From the NCBI RefSeq assembly GCF_041807705.1, contig NZ_JBGTYY010000002.1, positions 124,001 to 188,000 of the forward strand: 64,000 nucleotides of DNA, written 5' to 3'. The notes beneath the pieces are model-generated. The model did not search any database. It was not told the origin of the DNA and was given only the letters and a program-made list of their open reading frames with translations. This document shows, in pieces, positions 1 to 9,676 of the stretch; within the stretch, counting starts at the first letter, position 1; every line of letters starts with the position of its first letter. The translations under genes were made by a program, and so were the position numbers. The stretch is from Mannheimia sp041807705 (lineage in GTDB: Bacteria > Pseudomonadota > Gammaproteobacteria > Enterobacterales > Pasteurellaceae).

Positions 1-693
1 GGGGTAGAAACCCTAAATAAATTAGTGATGCGTTTGGTTCGTTTTGTTATTCGCTTAACTCCTTACGGTGTGTTTGCCTTAATGATCAAAATGGCAGCCA
101 CATCACAATGGGTGGATATCGTCAATTTAGGTAGCTTTATTGTTGCGTCATACATTGCAATCGGATTGATGTTTGTAGTACACGGTATCTTGCTTTTTGT
201 TGCAAAAGTAAACCCGTTTGATTATTACAAAAAAGTATTACCAACCTTAAGTTTTGCATTTACTTCACGCTCAAGTGCGGCAACGATTCCACTAAATATT
301 GAAACGCAAACGAACAAATTAGGTAATCACAGTGTAATCGCAAACTTTGCCGCAACCTTTGGGGCAACCATCGGTCAAAATGGTTGTGCGGGAATTTACC
401 CTGCAATGTTAGCGGTAATGATTGCACCAACAGTTGGCGTTGATCCATTTAGCTTAAATTACATTTTGACCTTGATCTTAGTGGTGGCGATTTCATCATT
501 TGGGATTGCAGGTGTAGGTGGTGGTGCAACATTTGCTGCGATTGTTGTACTATCAACCTTAAACTTACCGATTGAATTAGTGGGACTGTTAATTTCAGTT
601 GAGCCAATTATCGATATGGGACGCACCGCATTAAATGTAAATGGTGCAATGGTGGCAGGCACAATCACCAATAAATGGGTAAAACCTGAATAA
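1..693 (+). CDS. tcyP: L-cystine/dicarboxylate-type sodium symporter, C-terminal part
   Basis: The reading frame is open from the first base (codon 1-3), so this is the C-terminal 230 residues of a gene that starts before the window. It is the transport core of a dicarboxylate/amino acid:cation symporter (DAACS): the serine-rich re-entrant loop FTSRSSAATIPLN and the late motif DMGRTALNVNGAMVAG are both visible. The sequence is closer to the TcyP/YdjN cystine branch than to GltP or to the SstT protein at 14939. That substrate is inferred from family resemblance; another amino acid is possible. A clear terminator follows 11 bases after the stop. Confidence 0.75.
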   Translation, partial: GVETLNKLVMRLVRFVIRLTPYGVFALMIKMAATSQWVDIVNLGSFIVASYIAIGLMFVVHGILLFVAKVNPFDYYKKVLPTLSFAFTSRSSAATIPLNIETQTNKLGNHSVIANFAATFGATIGQNGCAGIYPAMLAVMIAPTVGVDPFSLNYILTLILVVAISSFGIAGVGGGATFAAIVVLSTLNLPIELVGLLISVEPIIDMGRTALNVNGAMVAGTITNKWVKPE

Positions 694-703
694 AAGAGAC
701 GAG

Positions 704-728
704 AAAGGGCGATTTAATCGCCCTTTTT
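704..728 (+). terminator. Rho-independent terminator after the symporter
   Basis: The stem AAAGGGCGAT / ATCGCCCTTT has a two-base loop (TA) and is followed by T-rich sequence. It lies between the symporter and the convergent nitroreductase gene, so it may serve both. Confidence 0.8.
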
Positions 729-744
729 GATTGATTTCAGATAG

Positions 745-1407
745 TTATTCAATCCATTCAATCACTTCTTCTACAGGCTTGCGTGATTTTTTCTTAATAT
801 CTTTGTTGCGATAACCAAAGGTAACCATACATGAAATACCATATTCATTGAGATCAAATAAGCCTTCATCGGCTAAAATTTGATTGACTTTATCATAATG
901 AAAACCTTCAATCGGGCAAGAATCAATACCGATTAAAGCCGCACCAGTCATCATATTCCCTAATGCGATATAGGTTTGTTTGGTACTCCAATCAAATAAG
1001 GTTCTTTCGCTTTCTAAAATTTTCATATCTTCTTCTTGGAAACTTTTATAGCGAGCGATAGAGCCTTCAATTTGCTCCTCTGTTAAACCACGTTTAGTCA
1101 GTGAATCTCTTAAATATGGCGAGTCATAGCGGACATTTTTCTTAGCAAGAATAATCACTAAATGGCTCATTTCTTCCATTGGGTGTTTAATTCCCCAAGA
1201 GAAAGGGGCAATTTTGCTGCGAATTTCAGGATTTTGTAGCACTAAAAATTTCCAAGGCTCAGAACCTACCGAACTTGGCGAAAGACGAGCGAGTTCTAAA
1301 ATGTAATCCATATCTTCTTTGCTGATTTTGCGAGCTGGATCATAACTACGGCAAGCTGAACGGAAATTAAAAGCCTCTAAAACTTGTTGTTTACTGATAT
1401 TGAACAT
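745..1407 (-). CDS. NAD(P)H-dependent nitroreductase family protein
   Basis: A 220-residue FMN-dependent nitroreductase-fold oxidoreductase, probably a cytoplasmic homodimer. The N-terminal FRSACRSYDP arginine cluster and the PSSVGSEPWKF segment that contacts FMN are typical. The frame stays open 28 codons further upstream, but the ATG at 1407 is preceded by AAAGGA at good spacing and gives the normal family length, so I chose it. Family members reduce nitroaromatics or quinones in vitro; the physiological substrate is unknown. It is monocistronic and convergent with the symporter gene. Confidence 0.8.
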   Translation of the reverse strand: MFNISKQQVLEAFNFRSACRSYDPARKISKEDMDYILELARLSPSSVGSEPWKFLVLQNPEIRSKIAPFSWGIKHPMEEMSHLVIILAKKNVRYDSPYLRDSLTKRGLTEEQIEGSIARYKSFQEEDMKILESERTLFDWSTKQTYIALGNMMTGAALIGIDSCPIEGFHYDKVNQILADEGLFDLNEYGISCMVTFGYRNKDIKKKSRKPVEEVIEWIE

Positions 1408-1631
1408 TGTTGTTTCCTTTGTTAGCTGAAAAATATTACTTATCATAACGCTTTTAAGAGCTAATGCCAATTTCATCACTAGCACTTGCAAAGATATGAA
1501 AAAATATAACCGCTTGTAGTCAAATCCTTTACCTTAAAAATCAACAATTTAGCGTGGCTTCACATTTACTTTTATCCTTTAAAGTATTATCATCTCACCA
1601 ATTTTAAATCATCAAGTTATTAGAGGATAGA

Positions 1632-2615
1632 ATGCACAACTTAGAAGGTTTAGTTGCACAAGCCGTTGATGCGGTAAATGCAGCGAATGATATTGCGACA
1701 TTAGAAGCATTGAAAGTGGAATATTTTGGTAAGAAAGGACATTTTACTGCCTTAATGCAAGGCTTGCGTGATGTGCCGGCAGAAGAACTCCCAGCCGTTG
1801 GTCAAAAAATTAATGATGCGAAACAGATTGCACAAAATGCGTTAAATGAGAAAAAAGAAAAACTCGAAGCCGAAGAGCTAAATGCAAAATTAGCTAATGA
1901 AAGTATTGATGTTTCATTGCCCGGTCGTAAAACAGAATTAGGTGGTTTGCACCCGGTTTCTATTACCATTGAACGTGTTGTTAAATTCTTCTCTGAGTTA
2001 GGTTTTTCGGTGGCAAACGGCCCTGAAATTGAAACGGATTACTACAACTTTGATGCACTCAACATTCCTGCTCATCACCCAGCTCGTGCCGATCATGATA
2101 CTTTCTGGTTCGATGCAAATCGTTTATTAAGAACTCAAACCTCTGGCGTACAAATTCGTACAATGGAAAATGTAAAACCGCCTATCCGAATTGTAGCTCC
2201 AGGTCGTGTATATCGTAACGATTATGACCAAACCCACACGCCAATGTTCCATCAAATCGAATTATTATATGTGGATAAAAAAGCAAACTTTACCGAGCTA
2301 AAAGGGTTAATCCACGATTTCTTAAAAGCCTTCTTTGAAGAAGATTTACAAGTGCGTTTCCGCCCGTCTTTCTTTCCATTCACAGAACCTTCGGCTGAGG
2401 TTGATGTAATGCGTCAAAACGGTAAATGGTTAGAGGTGTTAGGTTGCGGTATGGTTCACCCGAATGTATTACGCAATGTTGGTATCGACCCTGAAGAATA
2501 CAGCGGTTTTGCTGTGGGTATGGGCGTTGAGCGTTTAACTATGCTTCGCTACAATGTAACGGATTTACGTTCATTCTTTGAGAACGATTTACGTTTCTTA
2601 AAACAGTTTAAATAG
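1632..2615 (+). CDS. pheS: Phenylalanine-tRNA ligase alpha subunit
   Basis: The catalytic subunit of the (alpha-beta)2 class II synthetase that charges tRNA-Phe. At 327 residues it is the standard length. It has an N-terminal coiled coil (about residues 1-85), then the class II core with motif 2 around GRVYRNDYDQTHTPMFHQ and motif 3 near the C-terminus (GVERLTM). The SD AGAGGA lies upstream of the ATG. It is followed by pheT after a 130-bp gap that carries a large palindromic repeat, which is unusual because the two subunits are needed in equal amounts. Confidence 0.97.
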   Translation: MHNLEGLVAQAVDAVNAANDIATLEALKVEYFGKKGHFTALMQGLRDVPAEELPAVGQKINDAKQIAQNALNEKKEKLEAEELNAKLANESIDVSLPGRKTELGGLHPVSITIERVVKFFSELGFSVANGPEIETDYYNFDALNIPAHHPARADHDTFWFDANRLLRTQTSGVQIRTMENVKPPIRIVAPGRVYRNDYDQTHTPMFHQIELLYVDKKANFTELKGLIHDFLKAFFEEDLQVRFRPSFFPFTEPSAEVDVMRQNGKWLEVLGCGMVHPNVLRNVGIDPEEYSGFAVGMGVERLTMLRYNVTDLRSFFENDLRFLKQFK

Positions 2616-2627
2616 TATGGGATTTTT

Positions 2628-2692
2628 CCCTTCTCCCTGATTTTTATTCTGAACGAATAAAAATCTGCCCCTTCTTCCACAAGGGGAGAGGG
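2628..2692. repeat. Nested palindromic repeat between pheS and pheT
   Basis: The core is a perfect 11-bp inverted repeat, GATTTTTATTC at 2639-2649 and GAATAAAAATC at 2655-2665, with a 5-base loop. It is framed by CCCTTCTCCCT on the left and AGGGGAGAGGG on the right, which are imperfect inverted copies. The right half contains its own hairpin (CCCCTT/AAGGGG). It looks like a small repetitive palindromic unit rather than a plain terminator, but as RNA it could attenuate pheT. Confidence 0.6.
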
Positions 2693-2745
2693 TAATGTAA
2701 GCGGTTAAAAATTTAGAAAATTTTGCAAATTAAAGGATAGAAATA

Positions 2746-5133
2746 ATGAAATTCAATGAATCTTGGTTGCGTGAATGGGTAAACCCAGAAATTAGCACAG
2801 AGCAATTATGCGACCAAATTACAATGTTAGGTTTAGAAGTTGATGATGTAGAACCTGTAGCGGGTAGTTTTTCTGGGGTAGTTGTTGGTGAAGTTGTTGA
2901 GTGTGCTAAACACCCTGATGCTGATAAATTGCGTGTAACAAAAGTGAATGTCGGTGGCGAACGCTTATTAGATATCGTATGTGGTGCACCGAACTGCCGT
3001 CAAGGTTTAAAAGTCGCTTGTGCAGTTGATGGTGCAGTTTTACCGGGCGATCTCAAAATTAAGAAGACCAAATTACGCGGTCAGCCATCAGAAGGTATGC
3101 TTTGTTCTTACTCTGAATTAGGCATTAAAGAAGATCATAGCGGTATTATTGAGTTGCCTGCAGATGCGCCAATCGGTCAAGATTTCCGTGAATATTTAAA
3201 TTTAAATGATGTGGCGATTGAAATCAGTTTAACGCCAAACCGTGCTGATTGCTTAAGCATTGCTGGTATTGCTCGTGAAGTGGGTGTGATTAACCGAGTT
3301 GATGTTAAAGCCCCAACAATTACGTCTGTTCCTGCAACGATTTCTGATAAAGTGGTGGTTGAATTACAAGCGCCAGAGGCTTGCCCGCGTTATTTAGCTC
3401 GTGTGGTTAAAAATGTGAATGTAAAAGCAGTTTCGCCATTATGGTTACAAGAAAAATTACGCCGCTGTGGTATTCGCTCAATCGATCCGATTGTTGATAT
3501 TACTAACTTAAGCCTTTTAGAATTAGGTCAGCCAATGCACGCCTTTGATGCAGACAAAATTGAGGGCGGCATTCAAGTGCGTATGGCAAAAGAAGGCGAA
3601 GAATTAGTGTTATTAGATGGCACAACAGCAAAATTACAACCGAATACACTTGTAATTGCCGATAGCAAAGGTGCACTGGCAATGGCGGGTATCTTTGGTG
3701 GCGAAGTAAGTGGTGTAAGTGAAAATACTAAAGATGTAGTATTAGAGGCAGCATTCTTTGCGCCGTTAGCGATTACAGGTCGAGCTCGTCAATATGGCTT
3801 ACACACTGATGCTTCTCATCGTTTTGAGCGTGGTGTTGATCCTGAATTAACACGTCAAGCAATGGAACGTGCAACTGCACTATTATTAGAAATTTGCGGT
3901 GGCGAAGCAGGCGAAATTGTAGAAGCAGTAAGTGAAGAAAATTTACCAAAACGTAATACTGTCACGCTTAGACGCAGTAAATTAGATTCGGTAATCGGTC
4001 ATCATATTGAAGATGAAACGGTAACGGATATTTTAACTCGCTTAGGCTTAAAAGTAACATTTGCAAATGATACTTGGACAGCTGTTGCTCCAAGCTGGCG
4101 TTTTGATATTGAGATCGAAGAAGATCTGATTGAAGAGGTTGCTCGAATTTACGGCTATAACAGCATTCCAAATAATTCGCCACTTGCTCATTTAACAATG
4201 AAAGGTACGCCTGAAAAATTACTTGAGGCAAACCGTATCCGTACCGCTTTAGTGGATAGCGATTATCAAGAAGTAATTACTTATAGTTTTGTCGATCCGA
4301 AAAAACAAGCGTGGTTACACCCAGAGCAAGAGGCATTAATTCTACCAAACCCAATTTCAAGTGAAATGTCGGCAATGCGTGTATCTTTATTAACCGGCTT
4401 ATTGGATACAATCGTATATAACCAAAGTCGCCAACAGAATCGAGTGCGTATTTTTGAAGCTGGTTTACGCTTTATTCCAGATAACAATGCAGAATCTGCG
4501 GTACGTCAAGAGTTTGTATTTGGTGCGGCGATTGTAGGCGATAAACGCCCTGTGCATTGGGAAAATAAAGCAGAAGCTGCGGATTTCTTTGATTTAAAAG
4601 GCGATATTGAACGTGTGCTTTCTCTCACTTCTGCCCGTAATGATTTACAATTTGTGGCAAAACAGTTCCCAGCGTTACATCCGGGGCAATCTGCTGCCAT
4701 TATGCTAGATGGCAAAGAGATCGGTTTTATTGGTACAATTCACCCATCAATCGTGCAAAAATTTGGCATTAAAGGTAAGCCGATTGTATGTGAGATTTTA
4801 GCATCAGCGATTGCAGAGCGACCGGTAGCACAAGCGGGCGAAATTTCTAAATTCCCTGCAAATAACCGTGATATTGCGGTAGTGGTTGATGAAGCTGTTC
4901 CAGCAGGCGAAGTGTTAGAAACTTGTCGCCAGGCAGCAGGTAGTAAATTAGTGGGCTTAAACTTATTCGATGTTTACCGTGGTGCAAATTTAGCGGAAGG
5001 TAAGAAAAGTTTAGCGATTAGTTTGACTGTTCAAGATAATGAAAAAACATTAGAAGAAAGTGAAATCAATGCGGTCATTCAAGCAGTATTAGCTGAATTG
5101 GCAACTCGTTTCAATGCGGTACTTCGTGATTAG
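2746..5133 (+). CDS. pheT: Phenylalanine-tRNA ligase beta subunit
   Basis: A 795-residue partner of PheS. The domains run in the usual order: an EMAP-II-like tRNA-binding domain at about residues 40-150 (VVVGEVVECAKHPDADKLRV), the B3/B4 editing domain at about 210-390, B5, the catalytic-like domain (about 470-680), and a C-terminal FDX-ACB anticodon-binding domain ending at the stop. AAAGGA precedes the ATG. ihfA follows after 57 bp, the same order as in other Pasteurellaceae and Escherichia coli. Confidence 0.97.
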   Translation: MKFNESWLREWVNPEISTEQLCDQITMLGLEVDDVEPVAGSFSGVVVGEVVECAKHPDADKLRVTKVNVGGERLLDIVCGAPNCRQGLKVACAVDGAVLPGDLKIKKTKLRGQPSEGMLCSYSELGIKEDHSGIIELPADAPIGQDFREYLNLNDVAIEISLTPNRADCLSIAGIAREVGVINRVDVKAPTITSVPATISDKVVVELQAPEACPRYLARVVKNVNVKAVSPLWLQEKLRRCGIRSIDPIVDITNLSLLELGQPMHAFDADKIEGGIQVRMAKEGEELVLLDGTTAKLQPNTLVIADSKGALAMAGIFGGEVSGVSENTKDVVLEAAFFAPLAITGRARQYGLHTDASHRFERGVDPELTRQAMERATALLLEICGGEAGEIVEAVSEENLPKRNTVTLRRSKLDSVIGHHIEDETVTDILTRLGLKVTFANDTWTAVAPSWRFDIEIEEDLIEEVARIYGYNSIPNNSPLAHLTMKGTPEKLLEANRIRTALVDSDYQEVITYSFVDPKKQAWLHPEQEALILPNPISSEMSAMRVSLLTGLLDTIVYNQSRQQNRVRIFEAGLRFIPDNNAESAVRQEFVFGAAIVGDKRPVHWENKAEAADFFDLKGDIERVLSLTSARNDLQFVAKQFPALHPGQSAAIMLDGKEIGFIGTIHPSIVQKFGIKGKPIVCEILASAIAERPVAQAGEISKFPANNRDIAVVVDEAVPAGEVLETCRQAAGSKLVGLNLFDVYRGANLAEGKKSLAISLTVQDNEKTLEESEINAVIQAVLAELATRFNAVLRD

Positions 5134-5190
5134 TCAGTAAATAAAATATGGCTGGTGTCATATCAGCCATAAAATAAATAAGGATCAATT

Positions 5191-5493
5191 ATGGCACTTA
5201 CCAAGATTGAAATTGCAGAAAATCTAATTGAAAAATTAGACTTAGAAAAGCGTGTTGCTAAGCAATTTGTTGAATTATTTTTTGAAGAAATTCGAGTATC
5301 TCTAGAGAAAGGTGAGGAAGTTAAATTATCAGGCTTTGGTAATTTTTCTCTGCGAGAGAAAAAAGCGAGACCGGGTCGTAATCCTAAAACAGGCGAAAAT
5401 GTAGCAGTATCTGCACGAAGAGTAGTCATTTTCAAAGCCAGCCAAAAGTTGCGTGATCGTGTTGAACAACCAAATATTCAGTCAGGAAAATAA
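5191..5493 (+). CDS. ihfA: Integration host factor alpha subunit
   Basis: A 100-residue DNABII protein that pairs with IhfB (9677) and bends DNA sharply at specific sites. The conserved beta-arm segment RPGRNPKTGENV, whose proline intercalates into the minor groove, is intact. The position directly after pheT is the conserved one. SD AAGGA lies upstream of the ATG. Its partner gene lies 4.2 kb downstream in the same orientation. Confidence 0.95.
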   Translation: MALTKIEIAENLIEKLDLEKRVAKQFVELFFEEIRVSLEKGEEVKLSGFGNFSLREKKARPGRNPKTGENVAVSARRVVIFKASQKLRDRVEQPNIQSGK

Positions 5494-5546
5494 ATTATCT
5501 TTCAGGGGTAGATGATAAAGAAAATATTCAGTATCAGGAGTGTAAG

Positions 5547-6071
5547 ATGAAATTAGTGAGAAGGTGGTTATCATTAGGGGCTTTGTTAGCAAGTGCAATT
5601 ATATTGTCAGCTTGTTCTAGCTCAGATAAATCAGTTTCCAAAGCACAAGCAAAAAGTAAAATTTATCATTCAGAGTATCACGCTGATCTAGCTGATCCTA
5701 TTATGGCAATCAGTCGTTTGAGTGAACAGCAACACGAATGGAAAGGCACACGTTATCGTTTAGGTGGCAATAGTAAGTCAGGTATTGATTGTTCTGGTTT
5801 TATGCAAGTTACCTTTAGAGATTTATTCGGGATTAGCTTACCAAGAACAACTAAAGATCAAGCTAAAGAAGGGCAGCGTATATCTAAACGGGATCTGAGG
5901 ACGGGTGATTTAGTTTTCTTCAACACAGGTAGAGGCCCAAACGGCAAACACGTTGGAGTCTATGTTAAAAATGGGCAATTCTTACATGCTTCAACAAAAG
6001 GCGGTGTGATTTATTCTGATATGAATTCACCTTATTGGTCAAAAGCATTTTGGCAGGCCCGCCGTTTATAA
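5547..6071 (+). CDS. nlpC: NlpC/P60 family lipoprotein, probable murein endopeptidase
   Basis: A 174-residue outer-membrane-type lipoprotein. The signal peptide ends in the lipobox LSAC with Cys23 as the lipidated residue. The NlpC/P60 cysteine peptidase domain follows, with catalytic Cys82 (GIDCSGF), His135 (GKHVGVYV) and a third polar residue at His147. Family members cut peptide bonds in peptidoglycan stem peptides. The gene lies between ihfA and degS, and SD AGGAG precedes the ATG. The exact bond cleaved is not known from sequence. Confidence 0.88.
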   Translation: MKLVRRWLSLGALLASAIILSACSSSDKSVSKAQAKSKIYHSEYHADLADPIMAISRLSEQQHEWKGTRYRLGGNSKSGIDCSGFMQVTFRDLFGISLPRTTKDQAKEGQRISKRDLRTGDLVFFNTGRGPNGKHVGVYVKNGQFLHASTKGGVIYSDMNSPYWSKAFWQARRL

Positions 6072-6092
6072 TTCACTTTCAAGGAATTTATA

Positions 6093-7127
6093 ATGCTGAA
6101 AAAAATTGGACAATCAGTCATTTTTGGACTTTTTTGTGCATTTTTAATTTTATTTGTTGCACCATTATTTCAAAATGTAGGTGTATTTACAGCATTCAAT
6201 CAAAAAGAGATTATTAGTTATAATTCAGCCGTTAAAATTGCTTCTCCTGCGGTGGTAAATGTATATAGTCGAAATTTTAGTCCAGAGCACTCTACTTTTG
6301 AGGTAGAAAACCTAGGTTCTGGAGTAATTATGAGTAGTAATGGCTATATTTTAACCAATAAGCATGTTATTGAAAATGCAGATCAAATTGTTATTGCTTT
6401 ACAAAATGGGGTTATTTCCACTAATGTTAAATTAATTGGAGATGATTCATTTACGGATTTAGCTGTTCTAAAGATTGATGCTGAAAATCTACCAACTATT
6501 CCGCAAAATTTGGATAGAAAATTAGAAATTGGTGATGTGGTACTTGCTATTGGGAATCCGTTAAATTTGGGGCAAAGTATCACGCAAGGTATTGTTAGTG
6601 CGATTGGTCGTAAAACCTTAACTGAAAGTGGAAGGCAAAACTTTATTCAAACCGATGTGTCTATCAATCAAGGAAATTCAGGTGGTGCATTAATTAATAC
6701 GGCCGGAGAATTAATTGGTATCAATACATTACGTTTTGGGAAGAATACTAATGAATTATCTGAAGGTTTAAATTTTGCAATCCCTATTAATCTGGCGAAT
6801 CAAATTATGAACAAGATTATTAAAGATGGTCGTGTGATTCGTGGTTATTTTGGGGTTAGTACCGATTTACTCGACACAGCGAAAATGCAAGGTTACGAAA
6901 AAGGTGTAATTATTGCGAATGTAGATAAAAATGGCCCAGCGGCAAAAGCAGGTATTGAGGCTGGCGACTTAGTGCTTAAAGTTGGGAATATTGATGCTCT
7001 TTCTCCCTCGCAAATGATGGAAGAGTTAGCGGAAATGACACCTTATACTAAGGTTAAAGTAGTGGTACAACGTGGAGATCAATTACTTAACTTTGATGTA
7101 ACTATTACTGAATTACAAGCACAATAA
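6093..7127 (+). CDS. degS: Site-1 serine endoprotease DegS
   Basis: A 344-residue inner-membrane-anchored periplasmic protease of the HtrA family. There is one N-terminal transmembrane segment (about residues 8-30), a trypsin-like domain with catalytic His91, Asp122 and Ser197 (GNSGG), and a single PDZ domain from about 245. One PDZ rather than two separates DegS from DegP/DegQ. In other gamma-proteobacteria it senses misfolded outer-membrane proteins and cuts RseA to release sigma-E. It is packed between nlpC (21-bp gap) and cmk (8-bp gap), away from any degQ homologue in this window. Confidence 0.9.
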   Translation: MLKKIGQSVIFGLFCAFLILFVAPLFQNVGVFTAFNQKEIISYNSAVKIASPAVVNVYSRNFSPEHSTFEVENLGSGVIMSSNGYILTNKHVIENADQIVIALQNGVISTNVKLIGDDSFTDLAVLKIDAENLPTIPQNLDRKLEIGDVVLAIGNPLNLGQSITQGIVSAIGRKTLTESGRQNFIQTDVSINQGNSGGALINTAGELIGINTLRFGKNTNELSEGLNFAIPINLANQIMNKIIKDGRVIRGYFGVSTDLLDTAKMQGYEKGVIIANVDKNGPAAKAGIEAGDLVLKVGNIDALSPSQMMEELAEMTPYTKVKVVVQRGDQLLNFDVTITELQAQ

Positions 7128-7135
7128 GGTAAATA

Positions 7136-7810
7136 ATGGAAAAAATAGTTATTACAGTTGATGGACCTAGTGGTGCAGGCAAAGGCACATTGTGTCACGC
7201 TTTGGCAGAAAAATTAGGCTTCGATTTCCTAGATTCAGGGGCGTTATACCGCATTACTGCCTTAAGTGCAGTTAAAAAAGATGTTGCCCTTGACGATGAA
7301 GAAAAATTAGCAGAATTAGGGCGCTATTTAAATATTCAATTTGTGCCTCAAAATGGCGAAATTAGCGTAATTTTAGATGGCGAAAATGTAGGAGATCAAA
7401 TTCGTACTGCCGAAGCAGGGCAAAATGCTTCTAAAATTGCTGCTTTTCCTAAGGTTAGAAGGGCGTTATTAGAACGTCAAAGAGCATTTAGCACGGAAAA
7501 AGGATTAATTGCTGATGGGCGAGATATGGGGACGGTTGTGTTTCCAAATGCTCAAATTAAGCTCTTTTTAGACGCAAGTGCAGAAGAACGCACAAAAAGA
7601 CGTGTAAAACAGTTGCAAGAAAAGGGATTTAATGCTAACTTTGATGAGATATTAGCTGAGATAAAAGAGCGTGATTTCCGTGATAGAAATCGGGTAGTTG
7701 CTCCTCTTGTTCCAGCTAAAGATGCGTTATTGTTAGATTCAACGCATTTATCTATTGATGATGTGATTAAACAAGCATTAGATCATATCGCTCAATATAT
7801 TAAATTTTAG
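7136..7810 (+). CDS. cmk: Cytidylate kinase
   Basis: A 224-residue nucleoside monophosphate kinase converting CMP/dCMP to the diphosphate. The P-loop GPSGAGKGT lies at residues 11-19, and the DGRDMGTVVFP segment and the LID arginines (RRVKQLQEKGF) are present. It is followed by rpsA, the standard gamma-proteobacterial cmk-rpsA order. The start lies 8 bases after the degS stop with a weak AAGG ribosome site, so translation may be coupled to degS. Confidence 0.95.
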   Translation: MEKIVITVDGPSGAGKGTLCHALAEKLGFDFLDSGALYRITALSAVKKDVALDDEEKLAELGRYLNIQFVPQNGEISVILDGENVGDQIRTAEAGQNASKIAAFPKVRRALLERQRAFSTEKGLIADGRDMGTVVFPNAQIKLFLDASAEERTKRRVKQLQEKGFNANFDEILAEIKERDFRDRNRVVAPLVPAKDALLLDSTHLSIDDVIKQALDHIAQYIKF

Positions 7811-7901
7811 TTTGTGGCTTTACATAGGATTTGTTTAGCTTTTATTACCAACCCCGTTTAACAGGACGTTAGATGGATGTTTATTTTATAGAAGATTTAT
7901 T

Positions 7902-9545
7902 ATGTCAGAATTATCGTTTGCTCAACTACTTGAAGAATCATTTTCAGCTACACCACGTTTAGGTGATGTTGTTAAAGGTACTGTTGTTGCTATCCAAAAA
8001 GGTTATGTTATTGTTGATACAGGTTTCAAATCTGAATCATCAATTCCAGCGGAAGAATTTACTAATGCCCAAGGTGAACTTGAAGTTCAAGTTGGTGATG
8101 AAGTAGATGTTGTTCTTAAAGCTGTTGAAGATGGCTTCGGTGAAACAGTTGTTTCTCGTGGTGATGCAAAACGTAACGAAGCTTGGATTGCTTTAGAGAA
8201 AGCATTTGAAGAACAAGCTACAGTTATTGGTTTCGTAAATGGTAAAGTAAAAGGTGGTTTCACTGTTGAATTAAACGGTGTACGTGCATTCTTACCAGGT
8301 TCATTGGTTGATATTCGTCCTGTTCGTGATTCTTTAAATTTAGAAGGCAAAGAGTACGAATTTAAAGTAATCAAATTAGATCAAAAACGTAACAACGTAG
8401 TTGTATCCCGTCGTGCTGTTATCGAAACAGAAAGCAACCAAGATCGTGATGCTGTATTAGCAAACTTAGTTGAAGGTTCTGAAGTTAAAGGTACAGTTAA
8501 AAACTTAACTGACTACGGTGCATTTGTTGATTTAGGTGGCGTTGACGGTTTATTACACATCACTGATATGGCGTGGAAACGTGTTAAACACCCAAGCGAA
8601 GTGGTTAATGTAGGTGATGAAGTTACTGTTAAAGTATTAAAATTTGATAAAGAGAAAACTCGTGTATCATTAGGCTTAAAACAATTAGGTCAAGATCCTT
8701 GGGCAGTAATCGCTGAAAACCACCCGGTAAATAGCAAATTAACAGGTAAAGTAACTAACTTAACTGATTACGGCTGCTTCGTTGAAATTTTAGACGGTGT
8801 TGAAGGTTTAGTTCACGTTTCAGAAATGGATTGGACAAACAAAAACATTCACCCATCTAAAGTAGTTAATGTAGGTGATGTTGTTGAAGTAATGGTACTT
8901 GAAGTTGATGAAGAGCGTCGCCGTATCTCTCTAGGTTTAAAACAATGTAAAGCAAACCCGTGGGAACAATTTGCAGCAACTCACAACAAAAACGATAAAG
9001 TATCAGGTAAAATTAAATCAATTACTGATTTCGGTATCTTCATCGGTTTAGAAGGTGGTATCGATGGTTTAGTTCACTTATCAGATATTTCTTGGAATAT
9101 TTCAGGCGAAGAAGCTGTTCGTAACTACAAAAAAGGTGACGAAGTTGAAGCAGTAGTTCTACAAGTTGATGCAGTTAAAGAGCGTATTTCTTTAGGTATT
9201 AAACAATTAGAATCTGATCCATTCACAAACTTTGTTGATGGTGCAAAAAAAGGTGAAATCGTTTCAGCTACAGTAGTAGAAGTTGATGCTAAGGGTGCTA
9301 AAGTTGAATTAGCAGGTGGTGTGGAAGGTTATATCCGTGCAGCAGATTTAAGCAGTGAAGTTGCAGTAAATGATACAGTTGAAGCAAAATATACCGGCGT
9401 AGATCGTAAATCACGCATCGTTCACTTATCTGTTCGTGCAAAAGACCAAGCAGAAGAATCAGCTGCAATTGCTCAAGTGAACAAAGAAGAAGTTGCAGTA
9501 CCAAATGCATTTGCTGAAGCTTTCAAAGCAGCTAAAGGTGAATAA
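7902..9545 (+). CDS. rpsA: 30S ribosomal protein S1
   Basis: A 547-residue mRNA-binding ribosomal protein made of six S1/OB-fold repeats (about residues 20-85, 105-170, 190-260, 277-347, 364-434, 451-520). The internal repeats show the recurring VKGTVKNLTDYGAFVDL and GLLHITDM signatures. The ATG has only a weak purine stretch (AGAAG) upstream, which matches the known weak Shine-Dalgarno and autoregulated leader of rpsA in E. coli. A strong stem follows at 9565. Confidence 0.97.
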   Translation: MSELSFAQLLEESFSATPRLGDVVKGTVVAIQKGYVIVDTGFKSESSIPAEEFTNAQGELEVQVGDEVDVVLKAVEDGFGETVVSRGDAKRNEAWIALEKAFEEQATVIGFVNGKVKGGFTVELNGVRAFLPGSLVDIRPVRDSLNLEGKEYEFKVIKLDQKRNNVVVSRRAVIETESNQDRDAVLANLVEGSEVKGTVKNLTDYGAFVDLGGVDGLLHITDMAWKRVKHPSEVVNVGDEVTVKVLKFDKEKTRVSLGLKQLGQDPWAVIAENHPVNSKLTGKVTNLTDYGCFVEILDGVEGLVHVSEMDWTNKNIHPSKVVNVGDVVEVMVLEVDEERRRISLGLKQCKANPWEQFAATHNKNDKVSGKIKSITDFGIFIGLEGGIDGLVHLSDISWNISGEEAVRNYKKGDEVEAVVLQVDAVKERISLGIKQLESDPFTNFVDGAKKGEIVSATVVEVDAKGAKVELAGGVEGYIRAADLSSEVAVNDTVEAKYTGVDRKSRIVHLSVRAKDQAEESAAIAQVNKEEVAVPNAFAEAFKAAKGE

Positions 9546-9564
9546 TTAGTACTTAGCCAATCAA

Positions 9565-9597
9565 TTAAATGGGTATGTTTGATGCATACCCATTTAA
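9565..9597 (+). terminator. Stem-loop after rpsA
   Basis: A perfect 13-bp stem, TTAAATGGGTATG / CATACCCATTTAA, with a 7-base loop. Only a short AT-rich tail follows instead of a T run, so partial read-through to ihfB is plausible. Confidence 0.6.
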
Positions 9598-9676
9598 ACT
9601 TAAATTGCTATTTTAAATATTCATTTAATTATGAGTGATTATTTAAAATTGCTATAACGATTTTGATGAGGAAGAT

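Noticed and set aside
1408..1491. N-terminal extension of the nitroreductase
   Set aside because: The extension has no family similarity, and ATG 1407 has the better ribosome site.
8087..8374. 95-codon antisense frame inside rpsA
   Set aside because: It is a shadow of the strongly conserved S1 repeats; no ribosome site or domain.
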